Shown: positions 41,941-51,766, counted from the stretch's first letter. The stretch is 64,000 bases of DNA from Tyzzerella sp. (GCA_019415525.1 DXZA01000031.1:5781-69780); one strand, 5' to 3'. Notes: a model not told the origin generated them from the sequence alone. Numbers and translations: made by a program.

Positions 41941-43293
41941 ATGGATTTTTCAGAACTTAGAATGAAAGTAAAACAAGAAGCTGAAAATCTTGGTTTTACA
42001 GATTGGGAAATAACTTTTTCAGGTTCTCAAGGTACTGAACTTATGGTTAGATGTGGTGATGTTGACCATTTTGAAAACAGTACTCAAAGAGGTATTGCTT
42101 TTAGAGGAAATATAAATGGTAAAACAGGATATTCTTATTCTGAAAAAATAGATGATGACGCAGTTAAATATCTTGTTAAAGAAGCTATGGAAAATGCAGA
42201 ACTTATTGAAGATGAACCAGAAATATTTTTTGAAGGTAGTGAAAGTTATCCAGATGTAAAAGGTTTTTATGAAGATATAGAAGCTATTACACCGAAACAA
42301 CTTATAGAAACTGCTGTTAATATGGAAAAAGGACTTCTTAATTCATCTGAACATATTAAATCAGCTGATTATTGTCTTTGTGGAAAAAGTAGTAATGAAA
42401 GCTGTATGGCAAACAGTAAAGGGCTTAATCTTTCCTTTAAACAAAATATGGCTCTTGGATATGTAAGTGGAATTGGCGAAAATAATGGAGATATAAAAAC
42501 AGGTGGAGAATATTGGTATGGTACTGATATTAATGATTTTTCACCAGAAGAAATAGGTAAAAAAGCAGGAGAAAAAATAGTTTCTCAATTTGGAGCAAAA
42601 TCTATTCCTTCAGGAGATATGAATGTTGTTTTTGAAAATGAAGCTATGAGCGATATACTTGCTACATTTTCTGGTGTTTTCTTTGCAGAAAATGCACAGA
42701 AAGGTTTTTCATTACTTCAAGGTAAAACAGGTGAAGTTATAGGTTCTGATATACTTACAATTAAAGATGATGGAATATGTGAAAAAAGTGGATATTCAAT
42801 ACCTTTTGATAGTGAGGGTGTTGCTGTAAAAAATAAAAATGTTATAGAAAATGGTGTTCTTAAAACACTTCTTTATAATATTAAATCTGCAGCAAAAGAT
42901 AATACACAGTCAACAGGAAATGGTTTTAAAGCCGGTCTTAAATCTCCTGTTGTTACTACTTGTACAAATTTTTATATTGAAGAAGGAAGTATGTCAAAAA
43001 GTGAGCTTTTAAAATCTGTTGAAAATGGAATTATTATTACTGATGTTGCAGGTTTGCATGCAGGAGCAAATATAATTTCAGGTGACTTTTCACTTTCAGC
43101 AGAAGGATTTTTAATAGAAAATGGTGAAATAACAAAACCTGTTGAACAGATTACTGTTGCCGGAAATTTTTATGATATACTTAAAAATGTGAAAGCTTTG
43201 GCTAATGATATGAAATTCAGTATGCCAAGTGGTATGGGTGTATTTGGTGCACCTTCTGTATTTGTTGGAAAAATGTCTGTTTCTGGTATGTAA
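41941..43293 (+). CDS. pmbA: PmbA/TldE-family protein, TldD partner
   Basis: 450 residues, same fold as TldD but without the HExxxH motif (SDILATFSGVFFAENAQKG in the equivalent position), the normal situation for TldE. MELMVRCGDVDHFENSTQRG-like N-terminal segment and STGNGFKAGLKSPVVTTCTN near residue 330 are typical. I chose ATG 41941, with AGAGGTGA upstream; the frame extends six codons into tldD. An ogt gene begins two bases after the stop. Confidence 0.92.
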   Translation: MDFSELRMKVKQEAENLGFTDWEITFSGSQGTELMVRCGDVDHFENSTQRGIAFRGNINGKTGYSYSEKIDDDAVKYLVKEAMENAELIEDEPEIFFEGSESYPDVKGFYEDIEAITPKQLIETAVNMEKGLLNSSEHIKSADYCLCGKSSNESCMANSKGLNLSFKQNMALGYVSGIGENNGDIKTGGEYWYGTDINDFSPEEIGKKAGEKIVSQFGAKSIPSGDMNVVFENEAMSDILATFSGVFFAENAQKGFSLLQGKTGEVIGSDILTIKDDGICEKSGYSIPFDSEGVAVKNKNVIENGVLKTLLYNIKSAAKDNTQSTGNGFKAGLKSPVVTTCTNFYIEEGSMSKSELLKSVENGIIITDVAGLHAGANIISGDFSLSAEGFLIENGEITKPVEQITVAGNFYDILKNVKALANDMKFSMPSGMGVFGAPSVFVGKMSVSGM

Positions 43294-43294
43294 T

Positions 43295-43741
43295 ATGGAT
43301 ATTGGATATTTTAAATCACCTATTGGATATATTTATATTGAAGGTGAAAAAGGATATATAACAAAAATACAACTTTGTGATGAATATATTGAAATTGAAA
43401 GTCTTGATTATATAAATGAATGTAAAAAACAGCTTTTAGAATATTTTGATGGTAAAAGAAAAGTATTTGATTTGAAATTAAATCCTAAAGGAACAGAATT
43501 TCAAAAAAAGGTATGGAATGAGCTTATTAAAATACCATATGGTGAAACAAAAAGTTATAGTGAAATAGCTAAAAATATAGGAAAACCAAAAGCTTGTAGA
43601 GCTGTGGGAAATGCTAATAATAAAAATCCTATTGTTATATGTATACCTTGTCATAGAGTTATTGGTAAAAATGGAAGTCTTACAGGGTATGCTTGCGGAA
43701 TTGATAAAAAAGAGTATTTACTTAATATTGAAAAGATTTAA
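43295..43741 (+). CDS. ogt: Methylated-DNA-[protein]-cysteine S-methyltransferase
   Basis: 148 residues. The C-terminal DNA-binding/active-site domain has GTEFQKKVWNELIKIPYGET, YSEIAKNIGKPKACRAVGNA, IVICIPCHRVIGKNG (methyl-acceptor Cys in PCHR) and LTGYACGIDKK. It repairs O6-methylguanine by a suicidal transfer. I chose ATG 43295, which follows the pmbA stop by one base with no clear RBS, suggesting translational coupling; an earlier start inside pmbA would add 22 non-family residues. Confidence 0.93.
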   Translation: MDIGYFKSPIGYIYIEGEKGYITKIQLCDEYIEIESLDYINECKKQLLEYFDGKRKVFDLKLNPKGTEFQKKVWNELIKIPYGETKSYSEIAKNIGKPKACRAVGNANNKNPIVICIPCHRVIGKNGSLTGYACGIDKKEYLLNIEKI

Positions 43742-43770
43742 AAAAAATCGGGCATATGCCCGATTTTTTT
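43741..43770. terminator. Bidirectional terminator between ogt and pepF
   Basis: AAAAAAATCGGGCAT / ATGCCCGATTTTTTT perfect palindrome serving both convergent genes. Confidence 0.9.
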
Positions 43771-43773
43771 ATT

Positions 43774-45534
43774 TTAAAGATTTATAAATTTTTCAATATC
43801 TCTTTTTATTATTTCAAGAGATGAACGCCAAAATTCAATATTTGATATATCTATTCCAACACTTAAAGCAATAGTTTTAAGGTCACCCTTTCCAGTTTTA
43901 CTTAAAAGCTCTTTATATGTTTCTGGGAAAGTTTCAGGTGACTTTTCATAAAGTGCATAAAGTCCCTTTGCTAAAAGAAGTCCAAAAGCATATGGGAAGT
44001 TATAATAATTATATTCTGCATCATAGTAATGAGGTTTGCAAACCCACATATATTTATGCATATAATCACTATCAAGACCTTTTCCGTAAGTTTTATTTTG
44101 AGCATCTATCATAATATTACATAATTCATTTACAGAAAGAGGCTCATTTTTTCTTTTTTCAAAAAGGGTATCTTCAAATATAAATCTACTTAATATATCA
44201 ACTATTACTTGTGAGTTATCTTGTAAATCAGATTCAAGTATCATAAGTGATGTTTCTTTGTCTGCATTTTCAAGTGCCGAATTTTTTACTATTGTTTCAC
44301 AAAATGTTGAGGCTGTTTCTGCAATAGGCATAGGATAATCACTATTTAAAAATGTTTCATTATCAAGACATTGACCATGATAACCATGTCCAAGTTCATG
44401 GGCAAGTGTTATTACATCACTAAAACTTCCTGTAAAGTTTGTAAGTATACGACTTTCTTTTATACTGTGTATATTGTCACAGAATGCTCCTCCTCGTTTT
44501 CCTTCTTTTGGATATACGTCTATCCAATGATTTTTATATGCTTTTTCTGCATATTCTCCAAGGTCTTTTGAAAATTTGCTAAAGTTTTTAATAACAAAAT
44601 CCATAGCTTCTTCATATGTAAATGTAGCATCTGTTTTGCCTATTGGTGCAAAAAGGTCATAAAATGGTAATCCTTTTTTATGTCCTAAAATCTCTGCTTT
44701 TTTAATAAAATATTTTTCAAACCAAGGTATATATTCTTTCATAGCCTCTATCATTGAATTAAGAGTTTCTATATCAAGTCCGGAATTTTTTACAGTCATT
44801 TCAAGAGGTGATTTATATCCTCTTAATTCACATTCTGTTATTACTTGTCCTTTTATTGAATTAAGACAAGAAGCAGAAACTTGTGCTATTTTTTCATATG
44901 ATTTTATTTCATTTTCATATGCAGTTTTTCTTTTTATAGCATCTGCTGAATATGCAATATTTCTTGCTTCTGCAAGAGGTATGTTTTTTCCTTCAAATTC
45001 TACAGTATGGTTTGATGTTATTGTATCCCATAATTTTTCCCAAGATGATGAACCTGTTGTTTTGAATTTAGATATTATATCTTCTTCATTTTCTGAAAGT
45101 GTATGTTTTGCATTATCAAGTATATTTTGAAGAAAATATTTATGTTCTTTTATTAATTCAGATTTTTCACATAATTCATCAATATTTTTTACTGATGAAT
45201 AAAACCATTTTGTAAACTTAGTTTCTGGAATAGCTGTTTTTGTAAATATATTTTCTATTAAATCAATACTTTTTAATGCTTTTTCATTTGATGAATTTGT
45301 TGCTAATGTAAGATTAGCAAAACTTGAAAGTTTTATTGCTACATCTCCAAACTCATTTTGTAAGTTTATATATTTTTCTATATTTTCAATTATATTTTCA
45401 TTATTAAGCTGATTTTCTGTAAATTCTGTAAGCTCAATTATTTTTTCTTTAATATAATTAATATCATTATTAAATTTTTGGTCATCAAAGTTTGTATATA
45501 AATTGCTTAAATTCCATTCATATATACTATTCAT
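43774..45534 (-). CDS. pepF: Oligoendopeptidase F (M3 family)
   Basis: 586 residues, the usual length. The zinc site DVITLAHELGHGYHGQCL near residue 380 has HExxH and the third ligand Glu is in PIAETASTFCE. WDTITSNHTVEFEGKNIPLA and the C-terminal KPHYYDAEYNYYNFPYAFGL belong to the oligoendopeptidase F subgroup. It is a cytoplasmic enzyme degrading peptides of about 7-17 residues. AAGGAAGTGA precedes the ATG at 45534. It stands alone. Confidence 0.94.
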   Translation of the reverse strand: MNSIYEWNLSNLYTNFDDQKFNNDINYIKEKIIELTEFTENQLNNENIIENIEKYINLQNEFGDVAIKLSSFANLTLATNSSNEKALKSIDLIENIFTKTAIPETKFTKWFYSSVKNIDELCEKSELIKEHKYFLQNILDNAKHTLSENEEDIISKFKTTGSSSWEKLWDTITSNHTVEFEGKNIPLAEARNIAYSADAIKRKTAYENEIKSYEKIAQVSASCLNSIKGQVITECELRGYKSPLEMTVKNSGLDIETLNSMIEAMKEYIPWFEKYFIKKAEILGHKKGLPFYDLFAPIGKTDATFTYEEAMDFVIKNFSKFSKDLGEYAEKAYKNHWIDVYPKEGKRGGAFCDNIHSIKESRILTNFTGSFSDVITLAHELGHGYHGQCLDNETFLNSDYPMPIAETASTFCETIVKNSALENADKETSLMILESDLQDNSQVIVDILSRFIFEDTLFEKRKNEPLSVNELCNIMIDAQNKTYGKGLDSDYMHKYMWVCKPHYYDAEYNYYNFPYAFGLLLAKGLYALYEKSPETFPETYKELLSKTGKGDLKTIALSVGIDISNIEFWRSSLEIIKRDIEKFINL

Positions 45535-45798
45535 AAAATATCACTTCCTTTTGTATACTATAATATTATTATACCAACTCTTTACATAATTTAAAATTAA
45601 ACTTTTATTTATTTATATTCACAAGAGAGCAGCATATAATATATGTTTAGCTTTAGAGTAATTTCATATTTTTTTTATGTAAAATTTGTTAATAATAAAC
45701 AGTTATATGGCATAAAGTGTTAATAAGTATGTACTGGAAAAATTTATGTGTATAAAGTATAATGAAATTATAAAGTTTTATAAGGAAGAAGGGTACAT

Positions 45799-47079
45799 AT
45801 GAAAAACAACTGGAAAATAGAAACACAGGCTGTACAGGGGGCATATGAAGCAGGAAACGCAGAAGCGAGAGTTCTTCCTCTTTACCAGAGTACAACTTAT
45901 AGATATGATACATGTGAGGAGCTTGCAAGTGTATTTGACCTTGAGCAAGATACACCTATGTATACAAGACTTGCAAATCCTACAACAGATGCTTTTGAAA
46001 AGAAGATTGCTATGATGGAAGGCGGAGTTGGGGCTCTTGCTACATCAAGCGGTATGGCTGCAACATCTATTGCTGTACTTAATATACTTAAATCAGGTGA
46101 CCATATTCTTGCTGCTAGCACAATATATGGTGGTTCATTCACTCTTTTTACAACAACATTTAAAGATTTAGGCATAGAAGTTACAATGTTTGACCCTGAT
46201 ATTGAAAAGGATGAAATTATTAAACTTGCAAAGCCTAATACAAAGCTTATTTTTGGTGAAACAATAGGAAATCCTCTTGTTAATATACTTGATTTTGAAA
46301 AATTTGCTGCTGTTGCAAAAGAACTTGATATTCCTTTTATGGTTGATAATACATTTGCAACACCTGTTCTTTGTAAACCATTAGAGCTTGGTGCCAATAT
46401 TGTTATTCATTCAACATCAAAATATATTGATGGACATGCTTCTTGTCTTGGAGGAATTATTGTTGATGGTGGAAACTTTAATTGGGATAATGGTAAATTT
46501 CCTTGCCTTGTTGAGCCAGATGAAAGCTATCATGGTGTAAGCTATGTTAAAAATTTTGGTGCAGCTGCATTTATTGTAAAAGCAAGAGCAAATGTAATGA
46601 GAAATATGGGTATGACTCCAAGCCCATTTAATTCATATCTTACAAATTTAGGTTGTGAAACACTTCATTTAAGAATGGAAAGACATTGTGAAAATGCTAT
46701 GAAAATGGCAGAATATCTTAAAAACCATGAAATGTGTTCTTGGGTTAAATATCCAGGACTTGAAGATGATAAATATCATGACCTTGCAAAAAAATATCTT
46801 CCTAAAGGTGTAAGTGGCGTTCTTACTTTTGGTGTAAAAGGTGGACGTGATGCCGGAAGAAAATTTATAAATGCACTTAAAATGGTTGCTTTAGTTACAC
46901 ATGTTTCTGATGTAAGAAGCTGTGTATTACAGCCAGCAAGTACAACTCATAGACAGCTTTCTGACGAAGAGCTTATAAGCTGTGGTGTTTCACCAGATAT
47001 GATAAGATTTTCTGTTGGAATAGAAAATATTGATGATATTATTGCTGATTTTGAGCAAGCTTTTGAATGTGCTAAATAA
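45799..47079 (+). CDS. metY: O-acetylhomoserine sulfhydrylase / PLP-dependent Cys/Met metabolism enzyme
   Basis: 426 residues. Fold-type I PLP enzyme: EARVLPLYQSTTYRYDTCEE, MYTRLANPTTDAFEKKIAMM, GGVGALATSSGMAAT (phosphate loop), VDNTFATPVLCKPLELGAN and the PLP lysine K208 in HSTSKYIDGH. The C-terminal VSDVRSCVLQPASTTHRQLS is typical of MetY. It makes homocysteine from O-acetylhomoserine and sulfide. I saw no SAM or other riboswitch in the 264-base upstream region. AAGGAAGAAGGG precedes ATG 45799. Confidence 0.92.
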   Translation: MKNNWKIETQAVQGAYEAGNAEARVLPLYQSTTYRYDTCEELASVFDLEQDTPMYTRLANPTTDAFEKKIAMMEGGVGALATSSGMAATSIAVLNILKSGDHILAASTIYGGSFTLFTTTFKDLGIEVTMFDPDIEKDEIIKLAKPNTKLIFGETIGNPLVNILDFEKFAAVAKELDIPFMVDNTFATPVLCKPLELGANIVIHSTSKYIDGHASCLGGIIVDGGNFNWDNGKFPCLVEPDESYHGVSYVKNFGAAAFIVKARANVMRNMGMTPSPFNSYLTNLGCETLHLRMERHCENAMKMAEYLKNHEMCSWVKYPGLEDDKYHDLAKKYLPKGVSGVLTFGVKGGRDAGRKFINALKMVALVTHVSDVRSCVLQPASTTHRQLSDEELISCGVSPDMIRFSVGIENIDDIIADFEQAFECAK

Positions 47080-47110
47080 ATGTATTAATTGAGAAGGTGT
47101 AGTACTAACA

Positions 47111-47142
47111 GAAAGGGGTGAAGCTGCTTTTGCAGCGAAAGT
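47111..47142 (+). promoter_or_regulatory. Shine-Dalgarno followed by a stem-loop ahead of glgB
   Basis: AAAGGGGTGA (47112-47121), one base, then GCTGC-TTTT-GCAGC (47123-47136), six bases, ATG 47143. The in-frame codons between a TGA at 47119 and the ATG contain no alternative start. Folding the hairpin shortens the SD-to-start distance from about 22 to about 7 nt, the optimum. The effect on translation is inferred. Confidence 0.55.
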
Positions 47143-49380
47143 ATGATTACAACAACAAGTGTAACTGAACTTTTAAAAATTGTTAATGTGGAACACAGTG
47201 ACCCTCACCATGTACTTGGTATGCATGAAATTAATGAAGGAGAAAATGGTGTTATCATTTCGGTAAGAGAATTTATACCACAGGCTAAATCTATATTTGT
47301 CATTGATGCAGAAGATGAGACAAATAAATATGAAATGATAAAAATTCATGAAGATGGATTTTTTGAAGCTATTATACCAGACAGGGACAAGTGGTTTAAA
47401 TATTATATATCTGTTACAGATTTTGAAGGAAATGAATGGGAAACATATGACCCATATAGTTTTGCTCCTACTGTAAGTGAGTATGACAGATACCTTTTTA
47501 ATGCAGGTAATCATTATAAAATATATGAAAAACTTGGTGCACATATAAAAGAAGTAGATGGTGTCTTAGGTGTATCATTTGCTGTTTGGGCACCAAATGC
47601 AAAAAGTGTAAGTATTATTGGAGATTTTAATAGTTGGGACGAAAGAAGAAATCAGATGAGAATTCTTGGAGAGTCTGGTATATGGGAAATGTTTATTCCA
47701 GGACTTCAGGAAGGTGATAAATATAAATATTATGTGAAATCACAAAATAATGATACTTGCCTTAAATCAGACCCTTATGGTTTTTATAGTGAATTAAGAC
47801 CTGCTACTGCATCTATTGTATTTGACATAAATAACTATGAATGGAACGATGAAGATTGGATTACTAAACGTGAAACAACTGACGTTTATAACAGTCCTAT
47901 GAATATATATGAAGTTCATCTTGGTTCTTGGATGAGAGTTCCAGAAGAAAAAAATCGTTCTCTTACATATAAAGAAGCAGCAGATAAGCTTGTTAAATAT
48001 GTAAAAGAAATGGGATACACACATATAGAACTTCTTCCTATTGAAGAACACCCATTTGACGGAAGCTGGGGATATCAGGTAACAGGATATTATGCACCTA
48101 CAAGTAGATATGGAACACCTAGAGAATTTAAAGAATTTATTGATGTATGTCATAAAAATGGTATAGGTGTATTCCTTGACTGGGTACCTGCTCATTTCCC
48201 TAAAGATGCTCATGGTCTTGCTAAATTTGATGGTACAGCTCTTTATGAACATGCTGACCCAAGAAAAGGTGAGCACCCAGAATGGGGAACTCTTATATTT
48301 AACTATGGAAGAAATGAAGTAAGAAACTTCCTTATAGCTAATGCTATTTATTGGATTGAAGAATATCATCTTGATGGTTTACGTGTTGATGCTGTTGCTT
48401 CTATGCTTTATCTTGATTATGGTAAGAGTGGAGGACAGTGGATTCCTAACGAAAGAGGCGGTAGAGAAAACCTTGAGGCTGAGGAATTCCTTAAACATAT
48501 GAACTCTGTTATAACAGGAGCTCATCCTGGTGTAATGATGATTGCTGAAGAAAGTACATCTTGGGCTGGAGTTACAGCACCTGCACAGTATGGTGGACTT
48601 GGATTTACAATGAAATGGAATATGGGTTGGATGAACGATTTCCTTACTTATCTTAAAAAAGATTGTATTTATAGAAAATATCATCAAAATAATATTACAT
48701 TCAGCCTTGTTTATGCATATACAGAAAACTTTGTGCTTGTACTTTCACATGACGAAGTTGTTCATATGAAAGGTTCTATGGCTACTAAAATGCCAGGTGA
48801 CCTTTGGCAGAAATTTGCAAACCTTAGAACAGCATACGGATATATGTATGGACACCCAGGAAAGATACTTAACTTTATGGGTAATGAATTTGGTCAGTTC
48901 TCTGAATGGAGTGAAGCAAGAAGTCTTGACTGGCATCTTCTTGAATATGAACACCATAAAAAACTTCAGGATTATATTAAAGATCTTAATAAATTCTATA
49001 TTGAAAATCCTGCTATGTGGGAAAAAGACTTTGATTATACAGGTTTTGAATGGATAGAATGTGACGATGCTGACAGAAGTGTTCTTTCATTCGTAAGAAA
49101 AGGTAAAAAACCTGAAGAAGAACTTCTTTTTGTATGTAATTTTACACCTGAAACATACTTTGATTTTAGAGTTGGTGTTACTGTTTCTGGAACATATAAA
49201 GAAGTATTTAATAGTGATGAAGAAAAATACGGTGGAAGCGGTGTTGTAAACCGTAAGGAAATAAATAGTGAAAGAATTGACTGGAATAGACGTCAAAATA
49301 GTATAGGAATAAAAGTACCACCTCTTGGAATTGCTATTTTCAAAAGAACAAAAACAAATAATATGGATATGTATCATTGA
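47143..49380 (+). CDS. glgB: 1,4-alpha-glucan branching enzyme
   Basis: 745 residues. N1/CBM48 modules (about 1-115 and 125-230; LGVSFAVWAPNAKSVSIIGD) precede a GH13 barrel with LPIEEHPFDGSWGYQVTGYY, nucleophile D416 in GLRVDAVASM, acid/base E469 in MIAEEST, and VLSHDEVVH (transition-state Asp). It introduces alpha-1,6 branches into glycogen. There are no other glg genes nearby, and metY upstream is unrelated. The start ATG 47143 is the only one possible after an in-frame stop; its SD is separated by a small hairpin. Confidence 0.95.
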   Translation: MITTTSVTELLKIVNVEHSDPHHVLGMHEINEGENGVIISVREFIPQAKSIFVIDAEDETNKYEMIKIHEDGFFEAIIPDRDKWFKYYISVTDFEGNEWETYDPYSFAPTVSEYDRYLFNAGNHYKIYEKLGAHIKEVDGVLGVSFAVWAPNAKSVSIIGDFNSWDERRNQMRILGESGIWEMFIPGLQEGDKYKYYVKSQNNDTCLKSDPYGFYSELRPATASIVFDINNYEWNDEDWITKRETTDVYNSPMNIYEVHLGSWMRVPEEKNRSLTYKEAADKLVKYVKEMGYTHIELLPIEEHPFDGSWGYQVTGYYAPTSRYGTPREFKEFIDVCHKNGIGVFLDWVPAHFPKDAHGLAKFDGTALYEHADPRKGEHPEWGTLIFNYGRNEVRNFLIANAIYWIEEYHLDGLRVDAVASMLYLDYGKSGGQWIPNERGGRENLEAEEFLKHMNSVITGAHPGVMMIAEESTSWAGVTAPAQYGGLGFTMKWNMGWMNDFLTYLKKDCIYRKYHQNNITFSLVYAYTENFVLVLSHDEVVHMKGSMATKMPGDLWQKFANLRTAYGYMYGHPGKILNFMGNEFGQFSEWSEARSLDWHLLEYEHHKKLQDYIKDLNKFYIENPAMWEKDFDYTGFEWIECDDADRSVLSFVRKGKKPEEELLFVCNFTPETYFDFRVGVTVSGTYKEVFNSDEEKYGGSGVVNRKEINSERIDWNRRQNSIGIKVPPLGIAIFKRTKTNNMDMYH

Positions 49381-49411
49381 AAAACTTTTGCAGCTTAAGA
49401 AATTTTTATTA

Positions 49412-49440
49412 TTGACGTTCATTGTTTTTTTGTGTATAAT
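49412..49440 (+). promoter_or_regulatory. rpsU promoter
   Basis: TTGACG (49412-49417), 17-bp spacer, extended -10 TGTGTATAAT with TATAAT at 49435-49440. The rpsU ATG is about 70 bases downstream, behind GGAGGGAGGG. Confidence 0.75.
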
Positions 49441-49511
49441 TCTATAATGTGTGGTGAGAGATATATTCTTCTTTCCGCCAACGAATCTCGCACCTGGAGG
49501 GAGGGAAATTC

Positions 49512-49688
49512 ATGTCAGAGGTAAAAGTAAAAGAAAATGAATCCTTAGATAGTGCTCTTCGCCGCTTTAAAAGAAGCTGTGCAAAAGATGGTATTATGGG
49601 AGAAGTTCGCAAAAGAGAACATTACGACAAACCTAGCGTAAAACGCAAAAAGAAATCAGAAGCTGCAAGAAAACGTAAATTCAGATAA
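49512..49688 (+). CDS. rpsU: 30S ribosomal protein S21
   Basis: 58 residues, too short for many ORF cut-offs but clear: MSEVKVKENESLDSALRRFK, then RSCAKDGIMGEVRKREHYDK and a Lys/Arg-rich tail ending AARKRKFR. It is a small-subunit protein near the anti-SD end of 16S rRNA. GGAGGGAGGG lies 6-15 bases before ATG 49512. yqeY follows after 25 bases, as in other Firmicutes. The short, G+C-richer codon use fits a highly expressed gene. Confidence 0.96.
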   Translation: MSEVKVKENESLDSALRRFKRSCAKDGIMGEVRKREHYDKPSVKRKKKSEAARKRKFR

Positions 49689-49713
49689 TTTATAATTGCA
49701 GGAGATGACCATT

Positions 49714-50160
49714 ATGTCTTTAAAAGAAAGACTTTTGCAAGATATGAAAGACGCTATGAAAGCTAAGGATACTGTTAGAAAAAACACGGTGCAACTTATA
49801 CGTTCAGGCGTACTTCAGATTGAAAAAGATAATAAAATTGAATTAGATGACGAGGGTGTTTTCGATGTTATAGCTAAAGAGCTTAAAAAACGTCGTGATT
49901 CTTTACCTGAGTTTGAGAAAAGCGGACGAACTGATTTAATAGAAAATCTCAACAAAGAAATTGATGTACTGTTGGGATACCTTCCAGAGCAGTTGACTGA
50001 AGAAGAAATTCAAGTTATTGTTGAAGAAACTATAAAAGAAGTCCAAGCGGAATCCATGAAAGATATGGGTAAAGTTATGGCTGCAGTTACACCTAAGGTG
50101 AAAGGCCGTGCTGATAACAAAATCGTTAGTGGATACGTTAAAAAATTATTACAAAAATAA
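49714..50160 (+). CDS. yqeY: GatB/YqeY domain-containing protein
   Basis: 148 residues. MSLKERLLQDMKDAMKAKDT, RKNTVQLIRSGVLQIEKDNK, ELKKRRDSLPEFEKSGR and DMGKVMAAVTPKVKGRADNK follow the YqeY family throughout. It resembles the tail domain of the GatB amidotransferase subunit, which binds tRNA; the cellular role is unclear. ATG 49714 follows GGAGATGA. It shares the rpsU transcript and is followed by a terminator. Confidence 0.94.
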   Translation: MSLKERLLQDMKDAMKAKDTVRKNTVQLIRSGVLQIEKDNKIELDDEGVFDVIAKELKKRRDSLPEFEKSGRTDLIENLNKEIDVLLGYLPEQLTEEEIQVIVEETIKEVQAESMKDMGKVMAAVTPKVKGRADNKIVSGYVKKLLQK

Positions 50161-50170
50161 AGAATTTTTA

Positions 50171-50200
50171 GGGTACAGATTAATATCTGTACCCTTTTTT
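50171..50200 (+). terminator. Terminator of rpsU-yqeY
   Basis: GGGTACAGAT / ATCTGTACCC hairpin with loop TAAT and a run of six T. Confidence 0.9.
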
Positions 50201-50275
50201 CATGTCCTTAATAAGCATTATATAAATTGTTTTGCATATTATTTTATATAAGGCATATTTAAGGAGGTAACCCTT

Positions 50276-50545
50276 TTGGGCTTTGATATAAAAAGAAATT
50301 TTACTGAAACATTAAAACTTCCAAGGGAAGTTATACTTGATTTGCCTCTTATATCTGTTACAGGCAGAGAAGAGCTTATTATAGAAAATTTTAAAGGTAT
50401 ACTTGAATATAGTGATGAAAAAATACGTATAAATACTAAAAGTGGCATTATAAAAATAACAGGTAAAAATCTTCTTTTAGGTCAAATAACATCAGAATGT
50501 TTAAGCATAAAGGGAACTTTGTGTTCAATAGAATTTATTTCTTAG
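50276..50545 (+). CDS. yqfC: Sporulation protein YqfC
   Basis: 89 residues, YabP/YqfC family. LKLPREVILDLPLISVTGRE followed by IENFKGILEYSDEKIRINT matches YqfC. In Bacillus it is made in the mother cell under sigma-E. The start is TTG 50276 after AAGGAGGT. It is the first gene of a long same-strand block, yqfC to recO, whose order matches Firmicutes. Confidence 0.9.
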   Translation: MGFDIKRNFTETLKLPREVILDLPLISVTGREELIIENFKGILEYSDEKIRINTKSGIIKITGKNLLLGQITSECLSIKGTLCSIEFIS

Positions 50546-50563
50546 GGAAGGCAGGGGGAATTT

Positions 50564-51766
50564 ATGTTTTTGGCATTATGGAATTATTTACAGGGATATG
50601 TTATTATAAAAGTGTATGGTTTTTCTACTGAAAGGTTTATAAATATGGCTTCATATAGAGGAATTCATATATGGGATATGAATATAGAAGAGGGCTGTGT
50701 TTATATAAAAGTATCTCTTTCACATTTTAAAATGCTTAAGGAATGTGCTAAAAAAACAGGCTGTAAATTTGAAATTATTAAAAGATGTGGCTTACCTTTT
50801 TTTATAAGTAGATATAAAAAGAGAAAAGTACTTGCCTTAGGTATTCCATTATTTATTGTATGCATATATATTTTATCTTCTTTTTTATGGAAAATAAATA
50901 TTTATGGCAATGATAGGGTCAGTAAATCAGATATACTAAAAATGTTAGATAACAATGGAATTTCGGCTGGTGTTTTAAAATTTAATATTGATACTAAAGA
51001 AACAGCAAAAAAGATTATAGAAGAATTTCCAGATGTTTCTTGGGCATCTGTAGCTATTAATGGTACAGAGCTTATAATAAAAATTTCTGAAACTATAGAA
51101 AAAACAACCGTAGAAGATAATACACCAAGTGATATTATATCATCAAAAGATGGAATAATAGAAGGTATAGCAGTATCTTCTGGTACACCTGTTGTAAAAA
51201 TAGGTGATGTTGTTTATGAAGGTAGTACTCTTGTAAGTGGTGAAATTATATTAAAAGATGGTGAAGAAGAGGTTGGAAAAGAATATACTGCATCAAAGGC
51301 ACAGGTTTTTGCAAAAGTATGGTATGAATTTTATAATGAAGTTCCTCTTATATATAATGAAAATGTTTATACGGGTAATAGCAAAACCGATATATATATA
51401 ACATTAAATGATTTTATGTTTAATATTATAATTCCTAAAATAGATTATAAAAATTATGATACAAAATTAGTATATGAAAAAAATCTTTCTTTAGGAGATT
51501 ACATACTTCCTTTTTCGATTGTTAAGAATATATATAATGAATATAATATTGTTGAAAAACAAAGAACTGAAGATGAGGCTAAACTAATAACAGAATATAA
51601 AATTGAAGAAAAAATTATGGAAGAAACTTCAGATTGTAATGTTATTGATAAGAAAACAGAATATATACTAAAAGACAATGTTTTGTATTCAAAAACTACT
51701 ATTACTGCAATTGAAAGAATTGATAAACAAGTTGTAAGGAGTGATTATGGACTTGGAACAAATTGA
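50564..51766 (+). CDS. yqfD: Sporulation protein YqfD
   Basis: 400 residues. N-terminal soluble part (1-88; YVIIKVYGFSTERFINMASY) then one membrane helix (about 90-108) and an extracytoplasmic part with repeated INIYGNDRVSKSDILKML and DVSWASVAINGTELIIKISE segments. This is the YqfD stage IV family, required for spore formation in Bacillus. GGGGGAA precedes ATG 50564. Its end overlaps the phoH start by 20 bases. Confidence 0.9.
   Translation: MFLALWNYLQGYVIIKVYGFSTERFINMASYRGIHIWDMNIEEGCVYIKVSLSHFKMLKECAKKTGCKFEIIKRCGLPFFISRYKKRKVLALGIPLFIVCIYILSSFLWKINIYGNDRVSKSDILKMLDNNGISAGVLKFNIDTKETAKKIIEEFPDVSWASVAINGTELIIKISETIEKTTVEDNTPSDIISSKDGIIEGIAVSSGTPVVKIGDVVYEGSTLVSGEIILKDGEEEVGKEYTASKAQVFAKVWYEFYNEVPLIYNENVYTGNSKTDIYITLNDFMFNIIIPKIDYKNYDTKLVYEKNLSLGDYILPFSIVKNIYNEYNIVEKQRTEDEAKLITEYKIEEKIMEETSDCNVIDKKTEYILKDNVLYSKTTITAIERIDKQVVRSDYGLGTN

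Noticed and set aside
45535..45798. SAM or other sulfur riboswitch upstream of metY
   Set aside because: I looked for S-box features (paired GGAGGGA and terminator) and saw none; the region is only A/T-rich.
47118..47168. Short overlapping GTG frame starting in the glgB SD
   Set aside because: The GTG is part of the SD itself, leaving no spacing for initiation; the 16-codon product shows nothing.
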